From positions 424,113 to 488,112 of the forward strand of contig NZ_FODZ01000002.1 in NCBI RefSeq assembly GCF_900110505.1: a DNA stretch of 64,000 nt, written 5' to 3'. Shown in pieces: positions 1-8,284 of the stretch (position 1 is its first letter; each line of letters starts with the position of its first letter). Source of the DNA: Luteibacter sp. UNC138MFCol5.1 (GTDB lineage: Bacteria; Pseudomonadota; Gammaproteobacteria; Xanthomonadales; Rhodanobacteraceae). A model generated the notes under the pieces. That model was not told the DNA's origin and did no database searches. It saw nothing but the letters and a program-made list of their open reading frames with translations. Position numbers and translations under genes: made by a program.

Positions 1-185
1 TCGAGTCCGGCTTCGATCGCCAGCCGGCAACACTCCAGCGAGTAATGCGACTCCGTGCGCAGCGGCTCCCATGGCCGCAGGTGATCGCGATTCTCCACGC
101 GATAGCGCTGTAGCAGCGGTGCTTCGTCCGTGTCGAGCAGGCGCACGATCGTGCGCGCCGTGCGCATCCTGACCGGCTCGCTCAT
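1..185 (-). CDS. RimJ/RimL-type GNAT N-acetyltransferase, N-terminal part only (cut by window edge)
   Basis: Reading the minus strand from the ATG at 185 gives 61 open codons up to the window edge, beginning MSEPVRMRTARTIVRLLDTD and continuing through ENRDHLRPWEP. The 'N-x-x-H-L-x-P-W-x-P' pattern after an 'R-x-L-x-x-x-D' opening is typical of ribosomal-protein-alanine acetyltransferases of the RimJ type, which acetylate protein N-termini using acetyl-CoA. The ATG overlaps the TGA of the upstream fghA gene (ATGA), so the two are probably translationally coupled. The acetyl-CoA binding motif is outside the window, so the assignment rests on the N-terminus alone. Confidence 0.7.
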   Translation of the reverse strand, partial: MSEPVRMRTARTIVRLLDTDEAPLLQRYRVENRDHLRPWEPLRTESHYSLECCRLAIEAGL

Positions 186-1030
186 GCGAGCAGCGCTTTC
201 GCATGATGGCGAAGATGGTCTTCCACGAACGTCTGGATGAAGTAGTAGCTGTGGTCGTAGCCGGGCTGCATCCGCAGCTCGAGCGGTTGGCCCACCTCTT
301 CGCACGCGGCCTCGAACCGCTGCGGCTGCAGCTGGTTCACGAGGAAGCCATCCGCTTCGCCCTGATCGATGAGGATCGCGCCGTCGAAGCGCGCGCCGTC
401 CTTCACCAGTTCGGTGGCGTCGTACCTCGACCACGCCTTGCGATCGTCCCCGAGGTAACGCGGGAACGCCTTCTCGCCCCACGGCACGGCCGACGGCGCG
501 ACGATCGGGGCGAACGCCGAGACCGAGCGGAACCGTCCCGGGTTGCGCAGCGCGATCGTGAGCGCGCCGTGGCCGCCCATCGAGTGGCCGAAAATGCCCT
601 GGCGACCCATGTCCAGCGGGAACGCCCCGGACACGACGCGCGGCAGTTCGTCGACCACGTAGCTGTACATGCGGAACCGGTCGCTCCAAGGCTCCTCCGT
701 GGCGTCGAGGTAGAACCCGGCGCCTTCGCCGAACTCCCAGTCGCCCGTCGCGCCCGGCAGTCCGGTGTCGCGCGGACTCGTGTCGGGCATCGCGAGGGCG
801 AGACCGAGTTCGGCGGCGAGACGCTGCGCCCCGGCCTTGATCGTGAAGGTCTCGGCCGTGCAGGTCAGCCCCGCCAGGTACCACAGCACGGGGACGGGGC
901 CGTTCTCCGCAGCGGGGGGCAGGTAGACGGCGAAGCGCATCGGCCCGCCGCAGGCCTCCGAGCGATGCGTGAAGAAGCCCTGCACACCGCCGAAGCAGCG
1001 CTGTTCCGAAACCGTTTCGATATCCGACAT
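182..1030 (-). CDS. fghA: S-formylglutathione hydrolase
   Basis: A 282-residue esterase-D family protein that hydrolyses S-formylglutathione to formate and glutathione, the second step of glutathione-dependent formaldehyde detoxification in the cytoplasm. Visible motifs are GLTCTAETF with the conserved Cys57, the nucleophile elbow GHSMGGHG (Ser150), DQGEADGFL carrying the acid and YDHSYYF carrying the His. Length matches the family. The open frame extends further upstream, but the start at 1030 is preferred: it begins MSDIETV and has a purine-rich GGAAGGG just upstream. The usual partner, S-(hydroxymethyl)glutathione dehydrogenase, is not in the window. The gene overlaps the acetyltransferase downstream by ATGA and is divergent from the helicase gene. 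Confidence 0.95.
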   Translation of the reverse strand: MSDIETVSEQRCFGGVQGFFTHRSEACGGPMRFAVYLPPAAENGPVPVLWYLAGLTCTAETFTIKAGAQRLAAELGLALAMPDTSPRDTGLPGATGDWEFGEGAGFYLDATEEPWSDRFRMYSYVVDELPRVVSGAFPLDMGRQGIFGHSMGGHGALTIALRNPGRFRSVSAFAPIVAPSAVPWGEKAFPRYLGDDRKAWSRYDATELVKDGARFDGAILIDQGEADGFLVNQLQPQRFEAACEEVGQPLELRMQPGYDHSYYFIQTFVEDHLRHHAKALLA

Positions 1031-1114
1031 CCGCCCGACCCTTCCGAAAGCTGACCGAAGAGTGTAACGCGCACGCGACAGTAGCCCACGCTCACGGCGG
1101 AAAGGGCATATCGC

Positions 1115-1123
1115 TGCTACAAT
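1115..1123 (+). promoter_or_regulatory. Candidate extended -10 promoter of the DEAD-box helicase gene
   Basis: The sequence contains TGCTACAAT, an extended -10 element (TGn followed by TACAAT) about 50 bases before the helicase start in the 145-base divergent intergenic region. No good -35 is present, which is acceptable for extended -10 promoters. This is a pattern-based guess. Confidence 0.4.
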
Positions 1124-1175
1124 ACCGCTACTGCCCGGCGCCGAATGTCGCCGCCGCGCCCCTCCCGAGGTCGCC

Positions 1176-3005
1176 ATGTCATCCCCCGATACAGAAAACG
1201 CTCCGGCCCTGCCCGGTTTTAGCGCGCTTTCGCTCGACGCCAACGTCGTCCGCGCGCTGACCGAAGTCGGCTACGAGACCCCCTCCCCCATCCAGGCCGC
1301 CACGATCCCGGCGCTGCTCGAAGGCCGTGACGTCATCGGCCAGGCGCAGACCGGCACCGGCAAGACCGCGGCGTTCGCGCTGCCGGTGCTGTCGCGCATC
1401 GACCTGAAGCCGGGCAAGCCGCAGGCGCTCGTCCTCGCGCCCACGCGCGAACTGGCCATCCAGGTGGCCGAGGCCTTCCAGAAGTACGCGACGTACCTGC
1501 CGGGCTTCCAGGTCCTGCCGATCTACGGCGGCCAGAGCTACGGTCCGCAGTTGCAGGGCCTGAAGCGCGGCGCGCAGGTCGTGGTCGGCACGCCCGGTCG
1601 CGTCATCGACCACCTCGACAAGGGCACGCTCGATCTCTCGGGCCTGCGTTTCGTGGTGCTCGACGAAGCCGACGAGATGCTCCGCATGGGCTTCATCGAC
1701 GACGTCGAGAAGCTGCTCCAGGCGACGCCCGAGGGCCGCCAGGTGGCGCTGTTCTCCGCGACCATGCCGGCGCCCATCCGCCGCATCGCGCAGACCTACC
1801 TGAAGGATCCGGCCGAAGTCACGATCAAGAACAAGACCACCACCGCGGCGAACATCCGCCAGCGTTACTGGTGGGTCAGCGGCGTGCACAAGCTGGACGC
1901 GCTGACGCGCATCCTCGAGGCGGAAAGCTTCGACGCGATGATCGTCTTCGCGCGCACCAAGTCCGCCACCGAAGAACTCGCCAGCAAGCTGCAGGCGCGT
2001 GGCTTCGCCGCGGCCGCGATCAACGGCGACATCGCGCAGGCGCAGCGCGAGCGCGTGATCGACCAGCTGAAGACCGGCAAGCTCGACATCCTGATCGCCA
2101 CCGACGTGGCCGCCCGCGGCCTCGACGTCGAGCGCATCAGCCACGTGCTCAACTACGACATCCCGCACGACACCGAGTCGTACGTGCACCGCATCGGCCG
2201 TACCGGCCGCGCGGGCCGCAGCGGCGAGGCGATCCTGTTCGTCACGCCGCGCGAGCGCAACCTGCTCCGCCAGATCGAGCGCGCGACGCGTCAGCCGATC
2301 GAGCAGATGCAGCTGCCCACGATCGAAGCGGTCAACGACACGCGCGTGAGCAAGTTCAACCAGCGCATCACCGAAACGCTCGCCACCGGCGACCTCGGTC
2401 TCTTCCAGCAGCTGGTCGAGAAGTACGAGCAGGAACACAACGTGCCGGCGATCGAGATCGCCGCCGCGCTGGCCCGCATCGCCCAGGGCGATCAGCCGCT
2501 GCTGCTCGAGCCGCCGCCGAAGCGCGAATACACCGAGCGCCCGCCGCGCGAGTTCGACCGTGAGCGTCCGCCGCGCGACGGTGGCGACTTCAGCGACCGT
2601 CGTCCGGTGCGCGAAGGCATGCGCCAGCCGCGTCCGCACGTGACCGAGAACGGCAAGAAGACCTACCGCATCGAGGTCGGCCACGAGCACGGCGTGAAGC
2701 CCGGCAACATCGTCGGCGCCATCGCCAACGAGGGTGGTGTCGAGGCGAAGTTCATCGGCCGTGTCAGCATCCGCGACGACTACAGCCTGATCGATCTGCC
2801 GGACGGCATGCCGCCCGACGTGTTCAACCACCTCAAGAAGGTGTGGGTCGCGCAGCAGCAGCTGAAGATCAGCGAGTGGGACGGCACGGAATCGCCGCAG
2901 AGCGGCGCCCCGCACGGCGGCGCCCCGCGCCCGCGCGGCAACTTCCGCCCGACCGGCAATCGCCCGGGCGGCGGCAAGCCGCCGCGCAAGAAGCGCGACT
3001 TCTGA
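1176..3005 (+). CDS. deaD: ATP-dependent DEAD-box RNA helicase, DeaD/CsdA type
   Basis: A 609-residue RNA helicase that unwinds structured RNA in ribosome assembly, mRNA turnover and cold adaptation. Motifs in order are a Q-motif (GYETPSPIQ), AQTGTGKT, PTRELA, TPGR, the DEAD box, SAT and HRIGRTGRAG in the second RecA domain. After a charged linker (about residues 445-495) comes a DbpA-type RNA-binding domain (about 495-575), and then a basic Gly/Pro/Arg-rich tail ending in KKRDF. Length and architecture fit DeaD/CsdA rather than the shorter RhlB/RhlE helicases. Translation starts at the ATG after GAGGTCGCC, and a strong intrinsic terminator follows the stop. Confidence 0.95.
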   Translation: MSSPDTENAPALPGFSALSLDANVVRALTEVGYETPSPIQAATIPALLEGRDVIGQAQTGTGKTAAFALPVLSRIDLKPGKPQALVLAPTRELAIQVAEAFQKYATYLPGFQVLPIYGGQSYGPQLQGLKRGAQVVVGTPGRVIDHLDKGTLDLSGLRFVVLDEADEMLRMGFIDDVEKLLQATPEGRQVALFSATMPAPIRRIAQTYLKDPAEVTIKNKTTTAANIRQRYWWVSGVHKLDALTRILEAESFDAMIVFARTKSATEELASKLQARGFAAAAINGDIAQAQRERVIDQLKTGKLDILIATDVAARGLDVERISHVLNYDIPHDTESYVHRIGRTGRAGRSGEAILFVTPRERNLLRQIERATRQPIEQMQLPTIEAVNDTRVSKFNQRITETLATGDLGLFQQLVEKYEQEHNVPAIEIAAALARIAQGDQPLLLEPPPKREYTERPPREFDRERPPRDGGDFSDRRPVREGMRQPRPHVTENGKKTYRIEVGHEHGVKPGNIVGAIANEGGVEAKFIGRVSIRDDYSLIDLPDGMPPDVFNHLKKVWVAQQQLKISEWDGTESPQSGAPHGGAPRPRGNFRPTGNRPGGGKPPRKKRDF

Positions 3006-3013
3006 TCGAAGAA

Positions 3014-3041
3014 AGGCCCCGGAAACGGGGCCTTTTTTTTT
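3014..3041 (+). terminator. Rho-independent terminator of the helicase gene
   Basis: A 7-bp GC-rich stem (AGGCCCC / GGGGCCT) with a 6-base loop runs directly into eight or nine T residues, nine bases after the helicase stop. The converging YkgJ gene ends at 3046, so the hairpin could also slow transcription coming from the right, though the minus-strand T-run is weak. Confidence 0.92.
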
Positions 3042-3045
3042 GGAT

Positions 3046-3390
3046 TCAGGCCGCGAAGTCCGCCGGTGTCAGCGGTGGCATGCCATGGCGGATGCGCGCC
3101 TTGTCGCACTGCGGGCTGGGCTGGCCGTTTTCCCACGCGGGCTTGAGGTCGTGGCACGGCGAAGGCCGCACCTCGTACACGCCGCAATGCGCGGCGACGC
3201 CGACCTCGCCGACGAGCGAGCGGCAACGCGGCTCGTACGCGTTGGTGCCGTGCATGGCGACGCGATGCGGGTCGAGATGTTCGGTCAGCGCGGCCGGCGT
3301 GATGCCGCCGGCCAGATCCGTTTCCATCCAGTGGAAGGCGACGCGGTAGGTCGCGCAGCATGCGCCGCAGCGCAGGCAGGGGTGAGTCAT
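3046..3390 (-). CDS. YkgJ-family cysteine-cluster protein
   Basis: A 114-residue protein with the CxxCxxCC signature at its N-terminus (Cys5, 8, 11, 12) and further cysteines near 57, 69, 79 and 95. This is the pattern of the YkgJ/UPF0153 family, thought to bind a zinc or iron-sulfur cluster. The biochemical role of the family is not established. The ATG at 3390 lies four bases after the metallopeptidase stop, so the two genes probably share a transcript. No signal peptide or membrane segment is visible. Confidence 0.85.
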   Translation of the reverse strand: MTHPCLRCGACCATYRVAFHWMETDLAGGITPAALTEHLDPHRVAMHGTNAYEPRCRSLVGEVGVAAHCGVYEVRPSPCHDLKPAWENGQPSPQCDKARIRHGMPPLTPADFAA

Positions 3391-3394
3391 GGGT

Positions 3395-4261
3395 CTAGAT
3401 CGAGCCTGAAAAGGTGTTGCACTTGCCGACGTCGCCGGATTCGAAACCGGTGCGGAACCAGTGTACGCGCTGCGCCGAGGTGCCGTGGGTGAACGAGTCC
3501 GGTACCACCCTGCCCTGCGCCTGTTCCTGCAGCGTGTCGTCGCCGATCGCCGTGGCGGCGTTGAGCGCGGACTCGATGTCGCCGTCCTGCAGCCACTGCA
3601 GGCGCTGCTGCGATCGGTTCGCCCAGACACCCGCGAAACAGTCGGCCTGGAGCTCCTGGCGGACGGAGAGGCCGCTCGCACCTTCGAGGCGCGCTCCGCG
3701 ACGGCGGGCATCGTTGACCTTGTCGAACACGCCCGTGAGGTTCTGCACGTGGTGGCCGACCTCGTGGGCGATGACGTATGCCCGCGCGAAATCGCCCGCG
3801 GCGTGGAAGCGCGTCTGCATGTCCTGGAAGAAACCGAGGTCGAGGTAGACGCGGTGGTCGCCAGGGCAATAGAAGGGGCCGACGGCCGACGACGCCGAGC
3901 CGCATGCCGTGCGCACGCCGCCACGGAACAGCACCAGCTTCGGCTGCTCGTAGCTCTGCCCGTTCGCCGCGAAGATCTCGCCCCAGGTGTCCTCCGTCTC
4001 GCCGAGGACGGCACGGACGAAATCCACCTGCGGATCGTCGCCGGCGGCCTGCCGCGGGGCCTGCTGCGTCTGTGTGGGCGTTCCCGCGCCGGGGTCCCCC
4101 TGGCCGAGCAGGGCCGTGGGATCCTTGAAGAAGACGAGGCCGAGGATGGCCAGCACGATGATGCCGCCGATACCGAGCCCGCGGCCGCCGAACGACGGCC
4201 CGCCACCGCCCTCGCCCGCGTCCTCCACGTTGTCGCTTCTACGGCCTTTGTTCCACAGCAT
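3395..4261 (-). CDS. Neutral zinc metallopeptidase, YpfJ family, membrane anchored
   Basis: A 288-residue protein of the putative neutral zinc metallopeptidase family (YpfJ-like). It starts MLWNKGRRSDNVED, a hallmark N-terminus of the family. A Gly-rich stretch and one transmembrane segment (GIGGIIVLAILGLVFF, about residues 30-48) precede a periplasmic catalytic domain with HEVGHH at residues 166-171, a zinc-binding HExxH, followed by a conserved QELQADCFAG motif that supplies the third ligand region. The ATG at 4261 is chosen over upstream in-frame starts because GGAGGAA lies just before it and the family N-terminus begins there. The substrate is unknown. It is followed by the YkgJ gene with a four-base gap. 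Confidence 0.9.
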   Translation of the reverse strand: MLWNKGRRSDNVEDAGEGGGGPSFGGRGLGIGGIIVLAILGLVFFKDPTALLGQGDPGAGTPTQTQQAPRQAAGDDPQVDFVRAVLGETEDTWGEIFAANGQSYEQPKLVLFRGGVRTACGSASSAVGPFYCPGDHRVYLDLGFFQDMQTRFHAAGDFARAYVIAHEVGHHVQNLTGVFDKVNDARRRGARLEGASGLSVRQELQADCFAGVWANRSQQRLQWLQDGDIESALNAATAIGDDTLQEQAQGRVVPDSFTHGTSAQRVHWFRTGFESGDVGKCNTFSGSI

Positions 4262-4365
4262 GGCTGTTCCTCCCATGTAGGCGCCCTCTTTGGGACGCGC
4301 TCGGCATGATCGCACGGGCCGTTGCCGGTACACTCCGCGATCGATGACATCCCCCGGATCGTTTC

Positions 4366-4794
4366 ATGACCAGTCAGCTCCCCGCCGTCGTTACCCTGCT
4401 CACCCTGCTACTGATGTTCGCCACGGTCTGGATGGTAGGCCGTGCCCGTGAACGTTATGGCATCAAGGCGCCGTCCATCTCCGGGGACCCGGCGTTCGAG
4501 CGGGCTTGGCGGGTGCAGATGAATACGCTCGAGAACGCGGTGATGTTCATTCCCGCGCTCTGGCTGGCGGCCCAGTACGTCGATCCGCTGTGGGCGGGCA
4601 TCGCGGGGCTGGTCTGGCTGGCCGGTCGCGTGTGGTACGCCGTGGCCTACGTGCGCGACGCGAGCCGGCGCGGTCCCGGCTACATGGTCTCGATGCTGGC
4701 CTGGGCGGCGTTGATGCTGATGGCGGCCGGCGGCATGGGCATGGCCATCATGGAAAACGCCGCGACGCCGCCGGAAGACGCGGCGGCGCTCTGA
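4366..4794 (+). CDS. MAPEG-family membrane protein
   Basis: A 142-residue integral membrane protein with four predicted membrane segments. It contains the MAPEG-type core FERAWRVQMNTLENAVMFIP (the R-x-x-x-N-x-x-E pattern) followed by GRVWYAVAYVRD. Eukaryotic members are microsomal glutathione transferases and eicosanoid enzymes; the bacterial members are mostly uncharacterised, and glutathione-dependent detoxification is the usual guess. It is transcribed alone, divergent from the metallopeptidase and converging on the TerC-type gene with a gap of only six bases. Confidence 0.88.
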   Translation: MTSQLPAVVTLLTLLLMFATVWMVGRARERYGIKAPSISGDPAFERAWRVQMNTLENAVMFIPALWLAAQYVDPLWAGIAGLVWLAGRVWYAVAYVRDASRRGPGYMVSMLAWAALMLMAAGGMGMAIMENAATPPEDAAAL

Positions 4795-4800
4795 GTTCCG

Positions 4801-6378
4801 TCACTCGTCGTCGTTCGCCAGCGCCATCACGCGCACGCGCTGGATACGGGCGCCTTCCATCGCGGTGACCTCGAACTCCATGCCGTCGGTCTCGAAGCGG
4901 TCGCCGGCCGTGGGCAGGCGACCCAGCTGCTGCAGCACGAACCCTGCCAGCGTCGAGAAGTTACCGTCGGCCGCGCCCTGGAGGCGGTGACCAAGAAGGT
5001 GTTCCACGCGGCGCACGTCGAGGCTGGCGTCGAGCAGCCACGCGCCGTCCGGCTCGCTCACCGCCGAGGGATCGCCCTCGCGCGTCTCGTTCGGGAACTC
5101 GCCCGCGATCACTTCCAGCACGTCGGCCGGCGTGACGAGCCCGAGGATGCTGCCGTACTCGTCGACGACCAGCGCCATCTGCAACGGGGCGCGGCGGAAC
5201 TCGTCGATCAGGCGGAGCACGCTGAGCGACTCCAGCACCGTGACGGGCTTGCGGACCACGCCATCGGTGTCGAGCCGGCCGTGGTCGCCCAGGCTGGCGA
5301 GCAGGTCGCGCGAGGACACCACGCCCACCAGTTCGTCGAGGTCGCCGCGGGCGACCAGCATCCAGTGATGCGGCGATTCCCGGGCCTCGGCGAGGAGCGT
5401 CGCCGCGTCCTCGTCCGGATCCACCCAGACGATCTCCGTGCGCGGCGTCATGATCGAGCGCACGGGGCGCTGGGAGAGATCGAGCACGCCCTGCACCATT
5501 TCGAGTTCATCCTTGCCGAAGACCGACGTCTCGGCCACGGCCGGCACGGCCTCGCCCTTGCCCGTATCGCCTTCCTCGCCGTCCGGCTTGCCGCCGAGCA
5601 GGCGCAGCACCGCCTTCGCGGTGCGGTCGCGCATCACGCGGCCACCCACCAGCAGCGAGCGGCGGCGATTGCGCCGCATCGTCTGGTTGAAGACCTCGAT
5701 CATGATCGAGAAGCCGATCGCGGCGTAGAGGTAGCCCTTCGGGATATGGAACCCGAAGCCTTCGGCGATGAGGCTGAAGCCGATCATCAGCAGGAACGAG
5801 AGGCAGAGGATCACGACCGTCGGGCGGGCGTTGACGAAGGTCGTCAGCGGCTTGCTCGCGGTGATCATCAGCGCCATCGCGATCACCACGCCGATCATCA
5901 TGATGGAGAGGTGATCGACCATGCCGACGGCCGTGATCACCGAATCCAGCGAGAAGACGGCGTCGAGCACGACGATCTGCGCGACGACGAGCCAGAAGCT
6001 CGCGCGCCGGCCGGCCTTGCCGTCGTCGTGCTCCGAGGCCTCGAGGCGTTCGTGCAGTTCCAGCGTGGCCTTGAACAACAGGAACGCGCCGCCGACGATC
6101 AGGATGAGGTCGCGCCAGGAAAGCCCGAAGCCACGCCACTCGAAGAGCGGCTGCGTGAGCGTCACCAGCCAGGACATGGCGGCGAGCAGGCACAGGCGCA
6201 TCACCAGCGCGAGGCCGAGGCCCAGCAGGCGCGCGTGGTCGCGCTGGCGGGCATGGAGCTTGTCGGCGAGGATCGCGACGAAGACGAGATTGTCGATACC
6301 GAGCACGATCTCCAGCACGATCAGCGTGAGAAGACCTGCCCAGGCCGATGGGTCGGCTAACCAGTCGAATGCGAACAT
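4801..6378 (-). CDS. TerC-family membrane protein fused to CBS pair and CorC/HlyC transporter-associated domain
   Basis: A 525-residue protein with three parts. Residues about 1-240 form a TerC-type multi-pass membrane domain with the signature [12 protein letters not shown]. Residues about 300-420 form two CBS domains, beginning [15 protein letters not shown], that probably sense an adenine nucleotide. Residues about 435-520 form a CorC/HlyC-type domain with the typical [14 protein letters not shown] sequence. The architecture matches E. coli YegH/YoaE proteins, whose likely role is metal ion (Mn/Mg) export or homeostasis. This is family knowledge; nothing local identifies the metal. It is transcribed alone, facing away from the CPBP gene. 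Confidence 0.9.
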   Translation of the reverse strand: MFAFDWLADPSAWAGLLTLIVLEIVLGIDNLVFVAILADKLHARQRDHARLLGLGLALVMRLCLLAAMSWLVTLTQPLFEWRGFGLSWRDLILIVGGAFLLFKATLELHERLEASEHDDGKAGRRASFWLVVAQIVVLDAVFSLDSVITAVGMVDHLSIMMIGVVIAMALMITASKPLTTFVNARPTVVILCLSFLLMIGFSLIAEGFGFHIPKGYLYAAIGFSIMIEVFNQTMRRNRRRSLLVGGRVMRDRTAKAVLRLLGGKPDGEEGDTGKGEAVPAVAETSVFGKDELEMVQGVLDLSQRPVRSIMTPRTEIVWVDPDEDAATLLAEARESPHHWMLVARGDLDELVGVVSSRDLLASLGDHGRLDTDGVVRKPVTVLESLSVLRLIDEFRRAPLQMALVVDEYGSILGLVTPADVLEVIAGEFPNETREGDPSAVSEPDGAWLLDASLDVRRVEHLLGHRLQGAADGNFSTLAGFVLQQLGRLPTAGDRFETDGMEFEVTAMEGARIQRVRVMALANDDE

Positions 6379-6499
6379 GGGTCGGCGCGTCGGGGCGCCC
6401 GTTTTCTTCCGTCAGGGGTGGACCACTATACAGGCCTCGCGTGACGGTCTGTGCCGGTCGTCGCGTTGCGGGTGGCGGGGGGCTTGGCTAGGCTGGCGC

Positions 6500-7276
6500 A
6501 TGGCTTACGACGACACCTCCGCTTTTCCACCGACCAACATCGCTCCCCCGCGCCGCGCTCCGGGCGTCATCGAGACGCTTCTGTGCATCGCCGCCTATTT
6601 CGCGATGCAGTTCGCCTTCGGCGGCCTGTTCGGCGGGCTCTCCATGCAGCTGACGCGCCTCTTCCCGGCGTCCGTGCCGGACGCGCCGGACCGCCTGATC
6701 GTGGTGGTCATCCTCACGCTGGCGTGCTCGGCCTCGCTCACCTACTGGCTGGTCCTGCGCCGCTGGGGACGGGCCCGGGCGCACGAGGCCGGTCCGGGCG
6801 GCCTCGGCTTCAACGCCCCGTCCGGCACGTACATCGCCGTCGGCACCGCGATGGGTATCGCCGCGCCCATCCTGGGCGGGCTGTTGACCCAGCTGCTGGC
6901 CGGCGGCCACGAGGTGAGCCAGGCCGTTTCCGACATCGCCGACAAGGCCCACATCGTCATGCGCGTCGCGCTGTTGCCCGTGGTGGTGCTCGTCGGCCCC
7001 GCCGTGGAGGAACTGCTGTTCCGCGGCGCCCTGCTCTCCCTCCTGCGCACGCGCCTGGGCGACGGCTGGGCCATGGCGATCTCGGCCGGCGTGTTCGGCG
7101 TCGTGCACCTGCCCGATCTGGGCTGGCTCTGGTACGCCGTGCCCAACCTGATCCTCGTGGGCGTGTTCTGCGCCTGGCTGCGGGTGCGCAGCGGCTCGAT
7201 CTGGCCGGCGTTCGTGACGCACGCGGCGAACAACGCCTTGGCCACCATCGCCTGGTTCACCGCCACGACGAGCTAG
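6500..7276 (+). CDS. CPBP-family intramembrane glutamic endopeptidase
   Basis: A 258-residue multi-pass membrane protein with the CPBP (CAAX protease / bacteriocin-processing, Abi) motifs: EELLFR with Glu170-Glu171 and Arg175, then FGVVHL with the second-motif His, and THAANNAL near the C-terminus. Eukaryotic relatives cleave prenylated CAAX proteins; bacterial members are linked to peptide processing or immunity, and the substrate here is unknown. The ATG at 6500 begins MAYDDTSAF. The gene is convergent with the methyltransferase gene and overlaps it by four bases. Confidence 0.9.
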   Translation: MAYDDTSAFPPTNIAPPRRAPGVIETLLCIAAYFAMQFAFGGLFGGLSMQLTRLFPASVPDAPDRLIVVVILTLACSASLTYWLVLRRWGRARAHEAGPGGLGFNAPSGTYIAVGTAMGIAAPILGGLLTQLLAGGHEVSQAVSDIADKAHIVMRVALLPVVVLVGPAVEELLFRGALLSLLRTRLGDGWAMAISAGVFGVVHLPDLGWLWYAVPNLILVGVFCAWLRVRSGSIWPAFVTHAANNALATIAWFTATTS

Positions 7277-7869
7277 AAGGTTTCCAGCGCCGCCACGTGC
7301 CTGGCCAGCCGGGGGCTCGCGTAGCACTGCGAGCCGACGGGGATCAGCCCCACCTCGGCGAAGGCCCGGCGATACCACGCGGCCGGGCGACCGATGAACC
7401 CGTCGCGATCGCCGCCGGGATCGTCCTCGCGGGTGTAGACCTCGAGGAACGCGAGCCCTTCGACCATCTCGCCGATGCCGATCAGCCCGTCGCGGATCTC
7501 CGCGGGCTTGAGGTAGTGCATGACGTCGGTGCAGACAATCAGGTCGAAGCGGGTGTCGAAGCGCAGGTGGGCCAGCTGGCCGAACCGCGCCAGGCCGATG
7601 TCGCGGGACCGGCCGTAGCGCGCCACCGCGTATTCGCTGGCCTCCAGGCCACGGTAGGCGATGCCGGGGCGCAGGCGCCGCAGGACGGCGCGCCAGGGGG
7701 CTTCGCCGCAGCCGACGTCCAGCACGTTGCGCACCGGACGGCCGAGATAGAACTCGGCCTGGCCGAGCACCATGGCCACCTTGCGCTGCAGCTCGGCGGG
7801 CGAGCGGACGGCGTGGTCCGCGCTGCGGTACCACTTGTCGAAATACGCCTGGTCGTAGGTCTTGGTCAT
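7273..7869 (-). CDS. SAM-dependent methyltransferase (class I)
   Basis: A 198-residue class I methyltransferase. The SAM-binding motif I is VLDVGCGEAPW; motif II-like FDLIVCTDVMHYL follows. The protein starts MTKTYDQAYFDKWYR, an opening often seen in this group, so the ATG at 7869 is preferred to the in-frame ATG at 7893. The substrate cannot be inferred: there is no pathway context, with a CPBP protease on one side and a small acidic protein divergent on the other. Confidence 0.85.
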   Translation of the reverse strand: MTKTYDQAYFDKWYRSADHAVRSPAELQRKVAMVLGQAEFYLGRPVRNVLDVGCGEAPWRAVLRRLRPGIAYRGLEASEYAVARYGRSRDIGLARFGQLAHLRFDTRFDLIVCTDVMHYLKPAEIRDGLIGIGEMVEGLAFLEVYTREDDPGGDRDGFIGRPAAWYRRAFAEVGLIPVGSQCYASPRLARHVAALETF

Positions 7870-7965
7870 GGGCGGTATCGGCAAAGCATGCATGGTAGCG
7901 GGGCGTACACTTCAGGCATACATGGCCCGCCGCAGCATCGAACGATATCGAACCAGGAGACCGTC

Positions 7966-8265
7966 ATGCCCCGTATCCAGCTCCGCATCACCGGCGACCG
8001 CGACGTCTTCGAGGACGTCCAGACCGCGATCCACGGCCTCGACCGGGTGGAGCGCGTCGAGGAGATCGACGATTTCATGAACGACTTCCGCGACGACTCG
8101 AGCTCGCAGAACCTGTCCGACGACATGAGCTCGCGGACGTACACGCTCGAAGTGGAAGTGCCCAACGAAAAGGTCGGCGAGCGCGTCCGCGAGGTCGCCG
8201 AGGAAACGGCGGGCACCCGCGAGGCCGCCATTGAGTTCGTCGACCCGGACGAGAACGAGATCTGA
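7966..8265 (+). CDS. Small acidic protein of unknown function
   Basis: A 99-residue, strongly acidic protein with a good ribosome-binding site (AGGAG) before the ATG at 7966. The N-terminus (PRIQLRITGDRDVFEDVQTA) and the C-terminal half look like alternating strand-helix-strand units, compatible with a small ferredoxin-like alpha/beta fold. The middle (DDFMNDFRDDSSSQNLSDDM) is acidic and probably flexible. No signal peptide, membrane segment or metal-binding motif is visible, and I do not recognise the family. It is a single gene, divergent from the methyltransferase and converging on the GH15 gene. Confidence 0.75.
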   Translation: MPRIQLRITGDRDVFEDVQTAIHGLDRVERVEEIDDFMNDFRDDSSSQNLSDDMSSRTYTLEVEVPNEKVGERVREVAEETAGTREAAIEFVDPDENEI

Positions 8266-8284
8266 TGCCGGGCGCGACGCGCGC

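Noticed and set aside
1179-2915. 578-residue minus-strand frame opposite the DEAD-box gene
   Set aside because: It is the mirror of a strong helicase gene. The product is Arg/Val/Leu/Asp-rich without motifs, as expected for antisense frames in high-GC DNA.
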